51,922 nt of DNA from Polaromonas sp. AET17H-212 (GTDB lineage Bacteria; Pseudomonadota; Gammaproteobacteria; Burkholderiales; Burkholderiaceae_C), in assembly GCF_002379085.1 (NCBI RefSeq), contig NZ_NBZW01000030.1, positions 1 to 51,922 on the forward strand, given 5' to 3'. A program made the position numbers and the translations under genes. This document shows, one piece after another, positions 6,694 to 18,776 of the stretch (the first letter of the stretch is position 1; the number at the start of each line of letters is the position of its first letter). The notes beneath the pieces are model-generated. The model was not told the origin of the DNA and did no database searches. It saw only the letters and a list, made by a program, of their open reading frames with translations.

Positions 6694-8123
6694 GCCTCTG
6701 GCGCCGGGCCAGCTCGCTGCGTTTTCGGCTGCTGGCCGCGACGCTGGTGGCGCTGGCGCTGGCGCTGCTGCTGGCGGGCGTGCTGCTCAGCGGCCTGTTT
6801 CGCGACCACGTGATGCGGCAGTTCGAGGCGGCCCTGACGCAGCAGCTCGACCAGCTCACCGCCCGGCTCGAATTTGATGCCGCCGGCCAGCCGCTGATCG
6901 ACCCCCTGGCCCTGTCCGACCCGCGCTGGCAAAAACCCTATTCGGGGCTGTACTGGCAGCTGGACCGCACCACCGCCGACGGCCGGTCCCGCGCGGGCGT
7001 GCTGCGCTCGCGCTCGCTGTGGGACACCAGCCTGCCGCTGCGCGCCGACGAACTGGCCGATGGCGCGGTGCATGTGCACCGGGGCAGGGGCCCGCTGGAC
7101 GCCCCGCTGCTGATCCTGGAGCGCAAGGTGAGCATCGCCGAACAGCCCGATGCCCGTTGGCGTGTCGTGGTCGCGGCCGACATGCAGGAAGTCACCGTGG
7201 CCGTGGACAGCTTCAACGGGGTGATGGCCGCTTCGCTGGCGGTGCTGTTGGTGTTGCTGGTGCTGGCGGCGCTGGCGCAGGTGGCGGTGGGGCTGTCGCC
7301 GCTGCGCGCCATGCAGCGCGCGCTGGCCGACGTGCATGAAGGGCGGACGCAGCGCCTGCAGGGCCGTTTCCCCACCGAAGTGCAGCCCCTGATCGACGAT
7401 TTCAACGACGTGCTCGACCGCAACACCGAGGTGGTGGCGCGCGCGCGCACCCAGGCGGGCAACCTGGCCCATGCGCTCAAGACGCCGCTGTCGGTGCTGG
7501 ACCAGGCCGCGGCCGGGCCCCTGGCGGCGCAGGGCAGCGAGCTGGCCCGGCTGGTGAAGGAACAGGTCGGGCTGTCACGCCGCCACATCGACTGGCACCT
7601 GGCCCGCGCCCGCGTGGCCGCCACCCAGCGCCTGCCTGGCCAGCGCACTGCGCTCGGGCCGGTGCTGGCCGGCCTGGTGCGGGTGATGGAACGGGTTCAT
7701 GCCGCAAGAGGCCTATCCATCACCGTGCTGGCTGCCGATGTGCCGCTGTTTTTCGCCGGCGAGGAGCAGGATCTGCAGGAAATGCTGGGCAATCTGCTGG
7801 ACAACGCCTGCAAATGGGCACATTCAAGCGTGACGGTCCATGCCGAACCCGTCATGGGCAGTGCGCCGCAGCAGATGCAGATCCATATCGAGGACGATGG
7901 ACCGGGCATTGACGCCGGACACCTCGCTTCGGTGGTCGCCCGGGGCGTGCGCCTGGACGAGTCGGTGCCCGGCACGGGCCTGGGCCTGGCCATCGTGCAG
8001 GACCTGGTCGGCCTGTACGGCGGTGCGCTCAGCTTGCAACCCGCCGCCCGCGGCGGGTTGCGTGCTACCTTGTGCCTGCCGGCGGCCATGGTGCCTGGCG
8101 CCACGGCAGGGGTCAAAGCGTGA
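6690..8123 (+). CDS. Sensor histidine kinase (PhoQ/QseC-type)
   Basis: 477 residues. TM1 is at about 11-37 and TM2 at about 180-203, enclosing a ~140-residue periplasmic sensor region. A HAMP-like linker follows (about 203-250). The dimerisation box with H261 (GNLAHALKTPLSVLDQA) is of the PhoQ-like type. The ATPase domain has LLDNACKWA (N box), DDGPGI (G1) and GTGLGLAIVQDL (G2). It is the partner of the overlapping response regulator. Its 3' end overlaps the convergent xth gene by 11 bp. Confidence 0.92.
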   Translation: MSLWRRASSLRFRLLAATLVALALALLLAGVLLSGLFRDHVMRQFEAALTQQLDQLTARLEFDAAGQPLIDPLALSDPRWQKPYSGLYWQLDRTTADGRSRAGVLRSRSLWDTSLPLRADELADGAVHVHRGRGPLDAPLLILERKVSIAEQPDARWRVVVAADMQEVTVAVDSFNGVMAASLAVLLVLLVLAALAQVAVGLSPLRAMQRALADVHEGRTQRLQGRFPTEVQPLIDDFNDVLDRNTEVVARARTQAGNLAHALKTPLSVLDQAAAGPLAAQGSELARLVKEQVGLSRRHIDWHLARARVAATQRLPGQRTALGPVLAGLVRVMERVHAARGLSITVLAADVPLFFAGEEQDLQEMLGNLLDNACKWAHSSVTVHAEPVMGSAPQQMQIHIEDDGPGIDAGHLASVVARGVRLDESVPGTGLGLAIVQDLVGLYGGALSLQPAARGGLRATLCLPAAMVPGATAGVKA

Positions 8124-9006
8124 GGGCGTAGTCCACCGTGATAGGCGCGTGGTCTGAAAAGCGCTGGGTTTTGTAAATCGTTTCGCTTTGGGCCAGGGCC
8201 GCCACGGCCGGTGTGGCCAGGTGGTAGTCGAGCCGCCAGCCGACATTTTTCGCATAGGCCTGGCCGCGGTTGCTCCACCAGGTGTAGGCCGCGTCGGTGG
8301 CCGTGGGCTGCAGCTTGCGGTACACATCAACCATGCCGCCGCCGCGTGTGGCTTTCACGGTGGGCTGGCCGGTGCCTTCCGTGAGTTCCTCGAGGGCCTC
8401 TTCGGCCTCTTCGGCCACCTCGGCATCGCGCAGCAGCTCCGTCATCCAGGCGCGCTCCTCGGGCAGAAAGCCGCTGTTCTTTTTGTTGCCCTTGAAGTTT
8501 TTCAGGTCGATCTCCTGGTGCGCAATGTTGATGTCGCCGCACAGCACGAAGTCGCGTGTTTCCTTCAGGCTCGCCAGGTAGGGGTAGAACTCCGCGAGAA
8601 AGCGGAACTTGGCCGCCTGCCGCTCCTCACCGGAGGAGCCGCTCGGAAAGTAGCAGCTGATGATGGACAGCTTGGGCGCCTGCTTGCGGCCGGGGCGGTC
8701 GAAGCGCAGCTCCACATAACGGCCTTCGGCGTCGAATTCGGTCGAACCGTAACCGGTGATCACGTCGCTGGGCTCGTGGCGGGTGTAGATGGCAACGCCG
8801 GAGTAGCCCTTTTTCTCGGCGAAGTGAAAGTGGCCCTTGAGCCCGGCGATCTCCTCGAAACGGCCGGCCACGTCGGCCGCCTGGGCCTTGAGCTCCTGCA
8901 CGCAAATACAATCCGGTTGGGTCTGGGCCACCCACTCCGGCATGCCTTTGGTGGCGGCAGAGCGGATGCCATTGAGGTTCAGGCTGGTTAATTTAAACAA
9001 GGACAT
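8113..9006 (-). CDS. xth: Exodeoxyribonuclease III / AP endonuclease
   Basis: 297 residues from ATG 9006; an upstream TTG at 9024 is in frame but would overlap pyrE. The EEP-fold signatures are complete: LNLNGIRSA, CVQELKAQ (metal Glu), GVAIYTRHEP, CGDINIAHQEIDLKN (catalytic Asp/Asn), GFLPEERAWM, WWSNRGQAYAKNVGWRLDYHL and the final SDHAPITVDY His. It repairs abasic sites and degrades duplex DNA 3' to 5'. The start codon lies only 5 bp from the divergent pyrE start, so each promoter must lie inside the other gene. Confidence 0.93.
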   Translation of the reverse strand: MSLFKLTSLNLNGIRSAATKGMPEWVAQTQPDCICVQELKAQAADVAGRFEEIAGLKGHFHFAEKKGYSGVAIYTRHEPSDVITGYGSTEFDAEGRYVELRFDRPGRKQAPKLSIISCYFPSGSSGEERQAAKFRFLAEFYPYLASLKETRDFVLCGDINIAHQEIDLKNFKGNKKNSGFLPEERAWMTELLRDAEVAEEAEEALEELTEGTGQPTVKATRGGGMVDVYRKLQPTATDAAYTWWSNRGQAYAKNVGWRLDYHLATPAVAALAQSETIYKTQRFSDHAPITVDYALTL

Positions 9007-9011
9007 CTCCA

Positions 9012-9779
9012 ATGAGCACCCCAACGGTCACGCCAGGGCAAAAACAGAACAACAGCAGCCCAACCGCCGAAGACGGCCGACTGGCGCAGGAATTCGTGCA
9101 GTTCGCCATCGAGTCGGGTGTGCTGCGTTTTGGCGAGTTCAAGACCAAGGCCGGGCGCCTGAGCCCCTACTTTTTCAATGCGGGGCTGTTTGACGACGGT
9201 GCCAAATTGGGCCGGCTCGCGCAATTTTATGCGCGCGGCCTGCTGCTCGAGGAGAAAACGCGCGGCCTGCAGTTCGACATGATTTTTGGCCCGGCCTACA
9301 AGGGCATTCCGCTGGCAGCGGCGGTCGCCGTGGAACTCGCCCGGCTGGGCCGCAACGTGCCCTTTGCCTACAACCGCAAGGAAGCCAAGGACCATGGCGA
9401 AGGCGGCACCCTGGTCGGCGCGCCGGTCAGGGGGCGGGTGCTGATCATCGACGACGTGATTTCGGCCGGCACCGCCACGCGCGAGTCGATCGCCATCATC
9501 CGGGCGGCCGGGGCGACGCCTCACGCGGTGGCGATCGCGCTGGACCGCCAGGAAAAAGCCACGGAGAACGGCCAGGACGTTAACTACAGCGCCGTGCAAT
9601 ATGTTACGAATCAGCTGGGACTTCACGTTTTCGCGATTGCCCGCTTGACCGACTTGCTGCAGTATCTGTCTGAAGCGAGTCGTGCCCCGCAAGATGCTGC
9701 GCAACTGGCCGCCGGCGATTCGCTTCAGACCCATTACCAGCATGTGCTGGCCTACCGACAGCGCTACGGCGTGGATTAA
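9012..9779 (+). CDS. pyrE: Orotate phosphoribosyltransferase
   Basis: 255 residues. The core has RFGEFKTKAGRLSPYFFNAGLF near residue 38, IFGPAYKGIPLAAAVAVEL, the flexible-loop YNRKEAKDHGEGG and the PRPP-binding VLIIDDVISAGTATRES. These are the defining motifs of PyrE, which makes OMP from orotate and PRPP. ATG 9012 has AAGGA 8-13 bases upstream, inside the xth coding region. The N-terminal ~25 residues are polar and variable, so a slightly later start is possible. Confidence 0.93.
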   Translation: MSTPTVTPGQKQNNSSPTAEDGRLAQEFVQFAIESGVLRFGEFKTKAGRLSPYFFNAGLFDDGAKLGRLAQFYARGLLLEEKTRGLQFDMIFGPAYKGIPLAAAVAVELARLGRNVPFAYNRKEAKDHGEGGTLVGAPVRGRVLIIDDVISAGTATRESIAIIRAAGATPHAVAIALDRQEKATENGQDVNYSAVQYVTNQLGLHVFAIARLTDLLQYLSEASRAPQDAAQLAAGDSLQTHYQHVLAYRQRYGVD

Positions 9780-9799
9780 GGACCTTCTTGGCGATACAA

Positions 9800-10465
9800 A
9801 TGCATGTTCAGACGATAGCCGCTGTGGCCTGGATCGCGCTGGCGGCCGGCCTGTGCAGCATCGCCCAGGCCCAGGGCATTTACAGCTGCGTCGACGCGGC
9901 GGGCCGGAAGATCACCGCCGACCGGCCGATTGCCGAATGTATTGACCGTACGCAGCGGCAAATCAATCCTTCGGGCACGGTCAAACGTGTCGTGGGGCCT
10001 TCGCTGACCGCGCAGGAACGGACCGTGCAGGAACAGAAAGACAAGGTGGCCGCCGAAGTGCGGTCCCGCGAGGCGGAGGAAAAGCGCCGCGACCGGGCCC
10101 TGCTGCTGCGTTACCCCAGCCGGGCCGTGCACGACAAGGAGCGCGCCGAGGCGCTGGACCAGATCGACGCGGTCATCAGTGCCGCCAGCAAGCGAACGAC
10201 CGAACTGGTCGGCCAGCGCAAGGCCATCGATGCCGATTTCGAGTTTTACAAATCCGATCCATCCCGGGCGCCGGCCTCGCTCAAGCGCCGGCTCGAGGAA
10301 AACGACAGCAGCGTGGCGGTGCAGAAACGTTTTATCGCCGACCAGGAGGGGGAGAAAAAACGCGTCAACCTGCGTTTCGATGAAGAGCTGGGCAAGCTCA
10401 AGCAGCTGTGGGCGATGGGCGGTGCGGTGCCCGACGCGGCGGCAGCGTCGACTGCCAGGAAGTAG
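9800..10465 (+). CDS. DUF4124-domain secreted protein with coiled coil
   Basis: 221 residues from ATG 9800 (a TTG at 9788 is in frame but less likely). The signal peptide is MHVQTIAAVAWIALAAGLCS..AQA. A short DUF4124 motif follows (GIYSCVDAAGRKITADRPI.EC). From about residue 70 the chain is charged and heptad-like (ERTVQEQKDKVAAEV, EAEEKRRDRALL, later EGEKKRVNLRFDEELGKL), predicting a long helical coiled coil. The periplasmic function is unknown. It follows pyrE by about 20 bp and may be cotranscribed. Confidence 0.75.
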   Translation: MHVQTIAAVAWIALAAGLCSIAQAQGIYSCVDAAGRKITADRPIAECIDRTQRQINPSGTVKRVVGPSLTAQERTVQEQKDKVAAEVRSREAEEKRRDRALLLRYPSRAVHDKERAEALDQIDAVISAASKRTTELVGQRKAIDADFEFYKSDPSRAPASLKRRLEENDSSVAVQKRFIADQEGEKKRVNLRFDEELGKLKQLWAMGGAVPDAAAASTARK

Positions 10466-10470
10466 GCGTT

Positions 10471-10525
10471 AAAAGGGCTTCCAGCCCCTGTCGGCATTGT
10501 GGAATATGCTACCTTTTTGGTAGCA
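10471..10525 (-). repeat. Small dispersed element copy 2
   Basis: GGGCTTCCAGCCCC followed by TGCTACC-TTTTT-GGTAGCA, a perfect 7-bp hairpin with a T5 loop. It occupies the gap between the convergent DUF4124 gene and gatB and may serve as a bidirectional transcription end. The sequence matches the other copies in reverse orientation. Confidence 0.6.
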
Positions 10526-10549
10526 ATTCGCCGCTGCTCCCGCCACGCT

Positions 10550-12070
10550 TCAGCCCAGCTTTTTCTTCAGCAGTTCATTGACCTGGGCGGGGTTGGCCTT
10601 GCCCTTGGTGGCCTTCATGGCCTGGCCGACCAGGGCGTTGAAGGCCTTGGCATTGCCAGCGCGGACTTCTTCGACGTTTTTGGCGTTGGCGGCCAGCACG
10701 TCGGCTATGATTTTTTCCAGTTCACCGGTGTCGCTCATTTGTTTGAGGCCTTTGGCCTCGATCAGCGCATCCACGTCCTGGCCTTCGCCGGTCCAGAGGG
10801 CGTCGAACACTTGCCTGGCAGCGTTGTTGGAAACCGTGCCATCGGCAATGCGCGAGATCAGTTGGCCCAGTTGCCGTGCGCTGATGGCCGAAAGCTCGAT
10901 CCCCTTGTCTTCGGCGTTCAGGCGGCGCGACAACTCGCCCATCACCCAGTTGCTGGCCAGCTTGGGTTGTTGGCTGGTAGCCGCCACGGCCTCGAAATAC
11001 GCGGCCACAGCCTTGCTTTGGGTGAGCTGGCCGGCATCGTACTCGGGCAGGCCGTAGTCCTTCACAAAACGCGCGGCCATCACGCGCGGCAACTCCGTCA
11101 TCTCCGAGCGAACCTGCTCCACCCACTCGCGCGAAACCACGAGCGACGGCAGATCGGGGTCGGGAAAGTAGCGGTAGTCCGCCGCGTCTTCCTTGGTGCG
11201 CATGGAACGTGTTTCGCCGGTGTCCGGGTCGAACAGCACGGTGGCCTGCTGGATCGCATGGCCGTCCTCAAGCTGCTCGATCTGCCAGCGCACTTCATAG
11301 TCGATCGCCTGCTGCATGAACTTGAAGCTGTTCAGGTTCTTGATCTCGCGGCGCGTGCCGAGCTCGGCGCCGGGCTTGCGCACCGAGACGTTGGCATCGC
11401 AGCGGAAGCTGCCTTCCTGCATGTTGCCGTCGCAGATGCCAATCCAAGTCACGATCTTGTGCAGCTCCTTGGCATAAGCCACGGCTTCCGCCGAGGAGCG
11501 CATGTCGGGCTCGGTCACGATTTCCAGCAGCGGCGTGCCGGCGCGGTTCAGGTCGATACCGCTCATGCCGATGAAATCTTCATGCAGCGACTTGCCGGCG
11601 TCTTCTTCCAGGTGGGCGCGCACCAGGCGCACCGTTTTCTTTTCCAGAGCCTGTCCTGAGCCCGACGAAGGAAGGAAAAACTCCACTGTGCCGCCCTGCA
11701 CCACCGGTATCTCGAACTGGCTGATCTGGTAACCCTTGGGCAGGTCGGGGTAGAAATAGTTCTTGCGTGCGAACACGCTGCTCTCGGCAATGTGCGCATT
11801 GACGGCCAGGCCGAACTCGATGGCGCGTTGCACCGCGCCCTTGTTCATCACCGGCAGCGCGCCGGGCAGCGCAAAGTCCACCGCGGACGCTTGCGTGTTC
11901 GGCTCGGCGCCGAACGCGGTCGAGGCGCGGCTGAAAATTTTGGACTTGGTGGTCAGCTGGGTGTGGGTCTCGAAGCCGATGATGACTTCATAACCCTGCA
12001 CCAGCGGCCCGGTGGGTCGGCCGGCCTGCATCTGGGCGAAGGAGTTCACGGGGGGTGGAGTCTGGCTCAT
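10550..12070 (-). CDS. gatB: Asp-tRNA(Asn)/Glu-tRNA(Gln) amidotransferase subunit B
   Basis: 506 residues from ATG 12070 (a GTG at 12082 is in frame). Features are [13 protein letters not shown], [17 protein letters not shown] ([15 protein letters not shown]), [58 protein letters not shown] and [16 protein letters not shown]. The C-terminal YqeY-like tail ends [17 protein letters not shown]. It modifies mischarged tRNA with GatA and GatC. One oddity: the usual short linker after VEFFL is expanded by about 9 residues (PSSGSGQAL), encoded by a repeat-like insert at 11648-11674. Confidence 0.95.
   Translation of the reverse strand: MSQTPPPVNSFAQMQAGRPTGPLVQGYEVIIGFETHTQLTTKSKIFSRASTAFGAEPNTQASAVDFALPGALPVMNKGAVQRAIEFGLAVNAHIAESSVFARKNYFYPDLPKGYQISQFEIPVVQGGTVEFFLPSSGSGQALEKKTVRLVRAHLEEDAGKSLHEDFIGMSGIDLNRAGTPLLEIVTEPDMRSSAEAVAYAKELHKIVTWIGICDGNMQEGSFRCDANVSVRKPGAELGTRREIKNLNSFKFMQQAIDYEVRWQIEQLEDGHAIQQATVLFDPDTGETRSMRTKEDAADYRYFPDPDLPSLVVSREWVEQVRSEMTELPRVMAARFVKDYGLPEYDAGQLTQSKAVAAYFEAVAATSQQPKLASNWVMGELSRRLNAEDKGIELSAISARQLGQLISRIADGTVSNNAARQVFDALWTGEGQDVDALIEAKGLKQMSDTGELEKIIADVLAANAKNVEEVRAGNAKAFNALVGQAMKATKGKANPAQVNELLKKKLG
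11648..11674. repeat. Short repeat-like in-frame insert inside gatB
   Basis: The plus-strand sequence AGCCTGTCCTGAGCCCGACG plus AAGGAAGG resembles the widespread CTTCGACAGGCTCAGGAC repeat seen in many proteobacterial genomes. In gatB it reads PSSGSGQAL between VEFFL and [11 protein letters not shown], where homologues have only a few residues. The assignment as a repeat is from memory of the motif. Confidence 0.45.
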
Positions 12071-12082
12071 GGTCGGAATCAC

Positions 12083-13581
<1,499 letters not shown>

Positions 13582-13585
<4 letters not shown>

Positions 13586-13881
13586 TCGATCACCTTCGGC
13601 ACCAGAAACAGGCCACGCTCGACGGCGGGGGCGCTTTTCTGGCTTTCCTCGCGCTGGTTGGGCTCGGTCACGACATCCTCGCGCAGCCTGAGGGCCACCT
13701 GGCCCAGAACCGCGGCAGGATGGGCCAGCGGTTCAACGCCTTCCGTGTTGACGGCGTCCATCTGTTCGACGAGGGCAAAAAAGCCGTTGAGCTGCCGGAG
13801 CGTGTGCTCGGTCTCGTCGGGGCGCAACTCCAGCCGCGCCAGGTTGGCGACGCGTGCGATGTCTTGGGATGTCAATGCCAT
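13582..13881 (-). CDS. gatC: Asp-tRNA(Asn)/Glu-tRNA(Gln) amidotransferase subunit C
   Basis: 99 residues with the GatC pattern: an N-terminal helix [23 protein letters not shown], then [25 protein letters not shown], then LREDVV and the C-terminal [14 protein letters not shown]. It clamps GatA to GatB. It is first in the gatC-gatA-gatB operon, with a 4-bp overlap into gatA. The upstream gap of about 260 bp is shared with the divergent mreB gene. Confidence 0.94.
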
Positions 13882-15185
<1,304 letters not shown>

Positions 15186-15263
15186 GCCAGGGCGCCGGGT
15201 GCGCATGACCGCCTGCACTGCGGCGCGCCAGTTCCGGACCTGCGGCCCGTTTGACACCTCACC

Positions 15264-16178
15264 ATGCCTTTAGGAACCCTGGACCGCACACCGCCCCCGT
15301 TCTTCAAACAGGGGCCGTCGGCCTTGTCCAAGCTGATGTTTTTCAGCGCCCTGGCCCTGTTTTTGATGGTGGCCGACCTGCGCTTCAAGATCACCCAGCC
15401 GATCCGCGCGGCCGTGGCGACGGTGCTTTACCCCGTGCAGTGGCTGGCCCTGCAGCCGGTTCGTGCGGCGCAGCACGGCGGCGGTTATTTCACCGCGCTG
15501 AGCCAGGCCCGCACCAGCGAGGAAGTGGTCCGCCAGAAACTCGCGACCCAGTCGCTGCGCGCCAGCCAGGTCGAGCAGCTCGCTCTCGAAAATTCCCGCT
15601 TGCGAAAGCTGCTTGATCTGCGTGAACGGGCGGCCCTCACAGGTCAGGCCGCCCAGGTGCTTTACGACGCACCCGACCCCTACACCCGCAAGGTCATCAT
15701 CGACAAAGGCCTGCTGCAGGGTGTGGCGCTCGGTTCGCCGGTGGTGGACGAGTCCGGTGTGCTGGGCCAGGTCACCCGCGTCCATCCCCTGGTCAGCGAG
15801 GTCACGCTGGTGATTGACCGCGAGCTGGCCATTCCCGTGCTCAACACCCGGACCGGTGCGCGCAGTGTGGCCTTCGGCGAGCCGACCACCCATGGCGGCG
15901 GGCTGGAGCTGCGTTTCATGGGCAGCAATTCGGATGTGCAGCAGGGCGACCTGCTGACGACCAGCGGTGTCGACGGCGTGTATCCGCCGGGCCTGCCGGT
16001 GGCGAAAATCGACCGGATAGAGCGCCGTGCCGAGTCCGCGTTTGCCCGGATTTACTGCACACCGCAGGCCCAGGTCAACGCGGCTGTCCATGTCATGGTG
16101 GTCAAGCCCTTGTCTGGCGAGAAGCTGCCTTCTGCCACCGCCGAGCCTGTGCCCGTCAAAAAAGGAGCCGGCAAATGA
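15264..16178 (+). CDS. mreC: Rod-shape-determining protein MreC
   Basis: 304 residues. A single TM near 27-45 (LMFFSALALFLMVADL) precedes a coiled coil (LATQSLRASQVEQLALENSRLRKLLDL) and two beta-rich lobes with VIIDKGLLQGVALGSPVVDESGVLGQV and LLTTSGVDGVYPPGLPVAKI, the MreC signature. The C-terminal tail is Pro/Lys-rich. It bridges MreB to PBP2 in the periplasm. The stop overlaps mreD by 4 bp. Confidence 0.95.
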   Translation: MPLGTLDRTPPPFFKQGPSALSKLMFFSALALFLMVADLRFKITQPIRAAVATVLYPVQWLALQPVRAAQHGGGYFTALSQARTSEEVVRQKLATQSLRASQVEQLALENSRLRKLLDLRERAALTGQAAQVLYDAPDPYTRKVIIDKGLLQGVALGSPVVDESGVLGQVTRVHPLVSEVTLVIDRELAIPVLNTRTGARSVAFGEPTTHGGGLELRFMGSNSDVQQGDLLTTSGVDGVYPPGLPVAKIDRIERRAESAFARIYCTPQAQVNAAVHVMVVKPLSGEKLPSATAEPVPVKKGAGK

Positions 16179-16693
16179 TCATGCCCTCTGGCCAGCAATT
16201 GCTGCTGCCCGCCAACCCGGTGTTCATCTGGACCAGCCTGATCGCGGCCCTGTTGCTGGACATGCTTCCGCTCGGGCGGGTGCCCTGGATGCCGGATTTC
16301 CTGGCACTGGTGCTGGTGTTCTGGAACATCCACCAGCCGCAACGTGTGGGGATCGGCCTGGCCTTCATGTTCGGCTTGGGCATGGACGTGCACCAGTCGG
16401 CCCTGCTGGGCCAGCACGCGCTGGCCTACACCGCCCTGAGCTTTTTCGCGACCATGATCCATCGCCGCCTGCTGTGGTTCACGGTGCCCTCCCAGGCGCT
16501 GCAGATCCTGCCGCTGTTCGCGGTGGCGCACGGCGTTGAAATCACCATCCGCATGATCAGCGGCGGTGTGTTCCCCGGCTGGCTGCTGCTGCTGGCGCCG
16601 CTGGCCGAGTCCCTGCTGTGGCCGGTGATCAGCGTGATGCTGCTGGCGCCGCAACGCCGGGCACCGAATCCTGACCAGAATCGGCCATTGTGA
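16175..16693 (+). CDS. mreD: Rod-shape-determining membrane protein MreD
   Basis: 172 residues, with about five hydrophobic helices (VFIWTSLIAALLLDMLPLG, FLALVLVFWNIHQP, GLAFMFGLGMDVHQSALLGQHALAYTALSFF, ILPLFAVAHGVEITIR, WLLLLAPLAESLLWPVISVMLL). WNIHQP and GLGMDV are characteristic MreD motifs. The ATG overlaps the mreC stop (ATGA), and mrdA follows after 33 bp. Confidence 0.93.
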   Translation: MIMPSGQQLLLPANPVFIWTSLIAALLLDMLPLGRVPWMPDFLALVLVFWNIHQPQRVGIGLAFMFGLGMDVHQSALLGQHALAYTALSFFATMIHRRLLWFTVPSQALQILPLFAVAHGVEITIRMISGGVFPGWLLLLAPLAESLLWPVISVMLLAPQRRAPNPDQNRPL

Positions 16694-16726
16694 ACATGGC
16701 CCCCACGCCTGTAGAGTTGCACGCGC

Positions 16727-18763
16727 ATGACTGAGCTGCGCAATGTCGAAGCCGATCTCTCGCGTTTTCGCGCGCGGGTGCTGGTGGCCGGGCTGGTCAT
16801 CCTGTTCGCCTTCATGCTGCTGGCCGCCCGGCTGGTCTTCCTGCAGGTGGTGCGGCACGAGGATCTCAACGAACAGGCCGAGAGCAACCGCACTGCGGTT
16901 GTTCCCATCGTGCCCAACCGCGGCCTGATCCTCGACCGCAACGGTGTTGTGCTGGCCACCAATTATTCGGCGTATACGCTGGAGATCACGCCGTCCAGGG
17001 TGGCCGATCTGGAGGCAACCATCGAGGCGCTGGGGGGGCTGGTGGAGATCCATCCGCGCGACAAGCGCCGCTTCAAGAAGCTGCGCGAGGAGTCCCGCAA
17101 TTTCGAATCGCTGCCGATCCGCACCCGGCTGACGGACGAGGAAGTGGCCCGTTTTGCGGCCCAGCGTTTCCGCTTCCCGGGGGTCGACATCAAGGCGCGG
17201 TTGTTCCGTAGCTACCCGTACGGCGAGCTGGCCAGTCATGTGGTCGGCTACATAGGACGCATCAACCGCGCGGAAAAGGAGCGGATCGAGGAGACCGACG
17301 AGCAAGGCAACTACCGCGGTACCGACTACATCGGCAAACTCGGCGTCGAGCAGAGTTTTGAAGCCCAGCTGCACGGCAACACCGGCGTCGAGCAGGTGGA
17401 AACATCGGCCGGTGGCCGCGCGGTACGCAAGCTGGCCAGCACGGCGGCGGTGCCTGGTGACACGGTGATGCTGTCCATCGACATCAAGCTGCAGAAGCTG
17501 GTGGAAGACATGTTTGGCGACAGGCGCGGTGCACTGGTGGCCCTGGACCCGTCCACCGGGCAAGTGCTGGCCTTCGTCAGCAAACCGACCTTCGATCCCA
17601 ACCTGTTTGTCGATGGCATCGACAGCGAAAGCTGGCAGGCGCTCAACGAGTCGATCGACAAACCGCTGCTCAACCGCGCACTGCGCGGAACCTATCCGCC
17701 CGGCTCCACCTACAAACCCTTCATGGCGCTGGCGGCGCTGGAGTCCGGCAAGCGGCAACCCGGCAGCATCACCAATGACACCGGGTCCTGGATGTTTGGC
17801 GGCCACCAGTTCCGCAGCCACGGGGCGGGGCTCGGCCCGGTGGACATGCACCAGAGCATCGTCAAGTCGAGCAACGTCTATTACTACTCACTGGCCAACG
17901 ACCTCGGCGTGGATGCCATGCACGACTTCATGAAGCCGCTCGGCTTCGGGCAGATCACCGGCATCGACATCAATGGTGAAGTGCGTGGCGTGCTGCCCAG
18001 CCAGGAGTGGAAGCGCAAGACCTACAAGCGGGCCGACCAGCAGAAATGGTACCCCGGGGAAACCATTTCCCTGGGCATCGGCCAGGGCTACAACGCGTTC
18101 ACCATGCTGCAGCTCGCGCAGGCCACCGCCACGCTGGCAAACAACGGCGTGCGGCACAAACCGCAGCTGGTGATCGCCACGCAAAACCCGATGACGCGGG
18201 CCATCGAACCGATTGCGCCGCAGCCGGCGCAAAACCTGGGCTACAAGCCGGAGAACGTGGCGGTGATCCGCAAGGCGCTGGTCGGTGTCACGCAGGAGGG
18301 CACGTCGACCCGGGTGTTTGCGGGCGCCGGCTACCTCAGCGGCGGCAAGACCGGCACGGCCCAGGCGGTGGGCGTCGGCCAGAAAGACAGGTACGACGCC
18401 CGCAAGCTCGAGGAGCACAAGCGGGACCATGCCCTGTACATGGCTTTTGCGCCGGCCGACCATCCGAAAATTGCGCTGGCGGTGGTGGTGGAAAACGCGG
18501 GTTTCGGTGCGGCCCATGCGGCGCCCATTGCCCGGCGCGTGTTTGACTACATGCTGCTGGGGCAGTATCCCAATGAGGTCGACATGGCCGCCGTGCAAAA
18601 GGGGCTGGCCGCTGCGCCCATCGGCAAGCCGCGTCTGGCGGCGGAAATGACGGGCTTGCTGGCGGCCGGCGCCACGACAGCCGCCAACCCCGCCAAGGCG
18701 GCGGCAATCGCCGAAGCCCTCAGCAAGCTGCCGCCACCGGTGCCTTTGCCCGACCCCGACTAG
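16727..18763 (+). CDS. mrdA: Penicillin-binding protein 2 (peptidoglycan transpeptidase)
   Basis: 678 residues. TM is at about 18-40, and the PBP dimerisation/pedestal domain has NRGLILDRNGVVLATNYSAY. The transpeptidase domain has the active-site SxxK S327-K330 (PPGSTYKPFMA), SxN in VKSSNVYYYSLA and KTG in LSGGKTGTAQAV. It is the elongation-specific transpeptidase working with MreBCD. rodA, often next in this operon, is not present: the neighbour is a convergent gene 13 bp away. The C-terminus carries an Ala/Pro-rich extension. Confidence 0.95.
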   Translation: MTELRNVEADLSRFRARVLVAGLVILFAFMLLAARLVFLQVVRHEDLNEQAESNRTAVVPIVPNRGLILDRNGVVLATNYSAYTLEITPSRVADLEATIEALGGLVEIHPRDKRRFKKLREESRNFESLPIRTRLTDEEVARFAAQRFRFPGVDIKARLFRSYPYGELASHVVGYIGRINRAEKERIEETDEQGNYRGTDYIGKLGVEQSFEAQLHGNTGVEQVETSAGGRAVRKLASTAAVPGDTVMLSIDIKLQKLVEDMFGDRRGALVALDPSTGQVLAFVSKPTFDPNLFVDGIDSESWQALNESIDKPLLNRALRGTYPPGSTYKPFMALAALESGKRQPGSITNDTGSWMFGGHQFRSHGAGLGPVDMHQSIVKSSNVYYYSLANDLGVDAMHDFMKPLGFGQITGIDINGEVRGVLPSQEWKRKTYKRADQQKWYPGETISLGIGQGYNAFTMLQLAQATATLANNGVRHKPQLVIATQNPMTRAIEPIAPQPAQNLGYKPENVAVIRKALVGVTQEGTSTRVFAGAGYLSGGKTGTAQAVGVGQKDRYDARKLEEHKRDHALYMAFAPADHPKIALAVVVENAGFGAAHAAPIARRVFDYMLLGQYPNEVDMAAVQKGLAAAPIGKPRLAAEMTGLLAAGATTAANPAKAAAIAEALSKLPPPVPLPDPD

Positions 18764-18776
18764 CGCCGTTCTTGCG

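Noticed and set aside
10499..11659. A 386-codon plus-strand frame
   Set aside because: Antisense to gatB, which is unambiguous.
16052..17851. A 599-codon minus-strand frame across mreC, mreD and mrdA
   Set aside because: Antisense to three recognisable cell-shape genes; no domain is seen in it.
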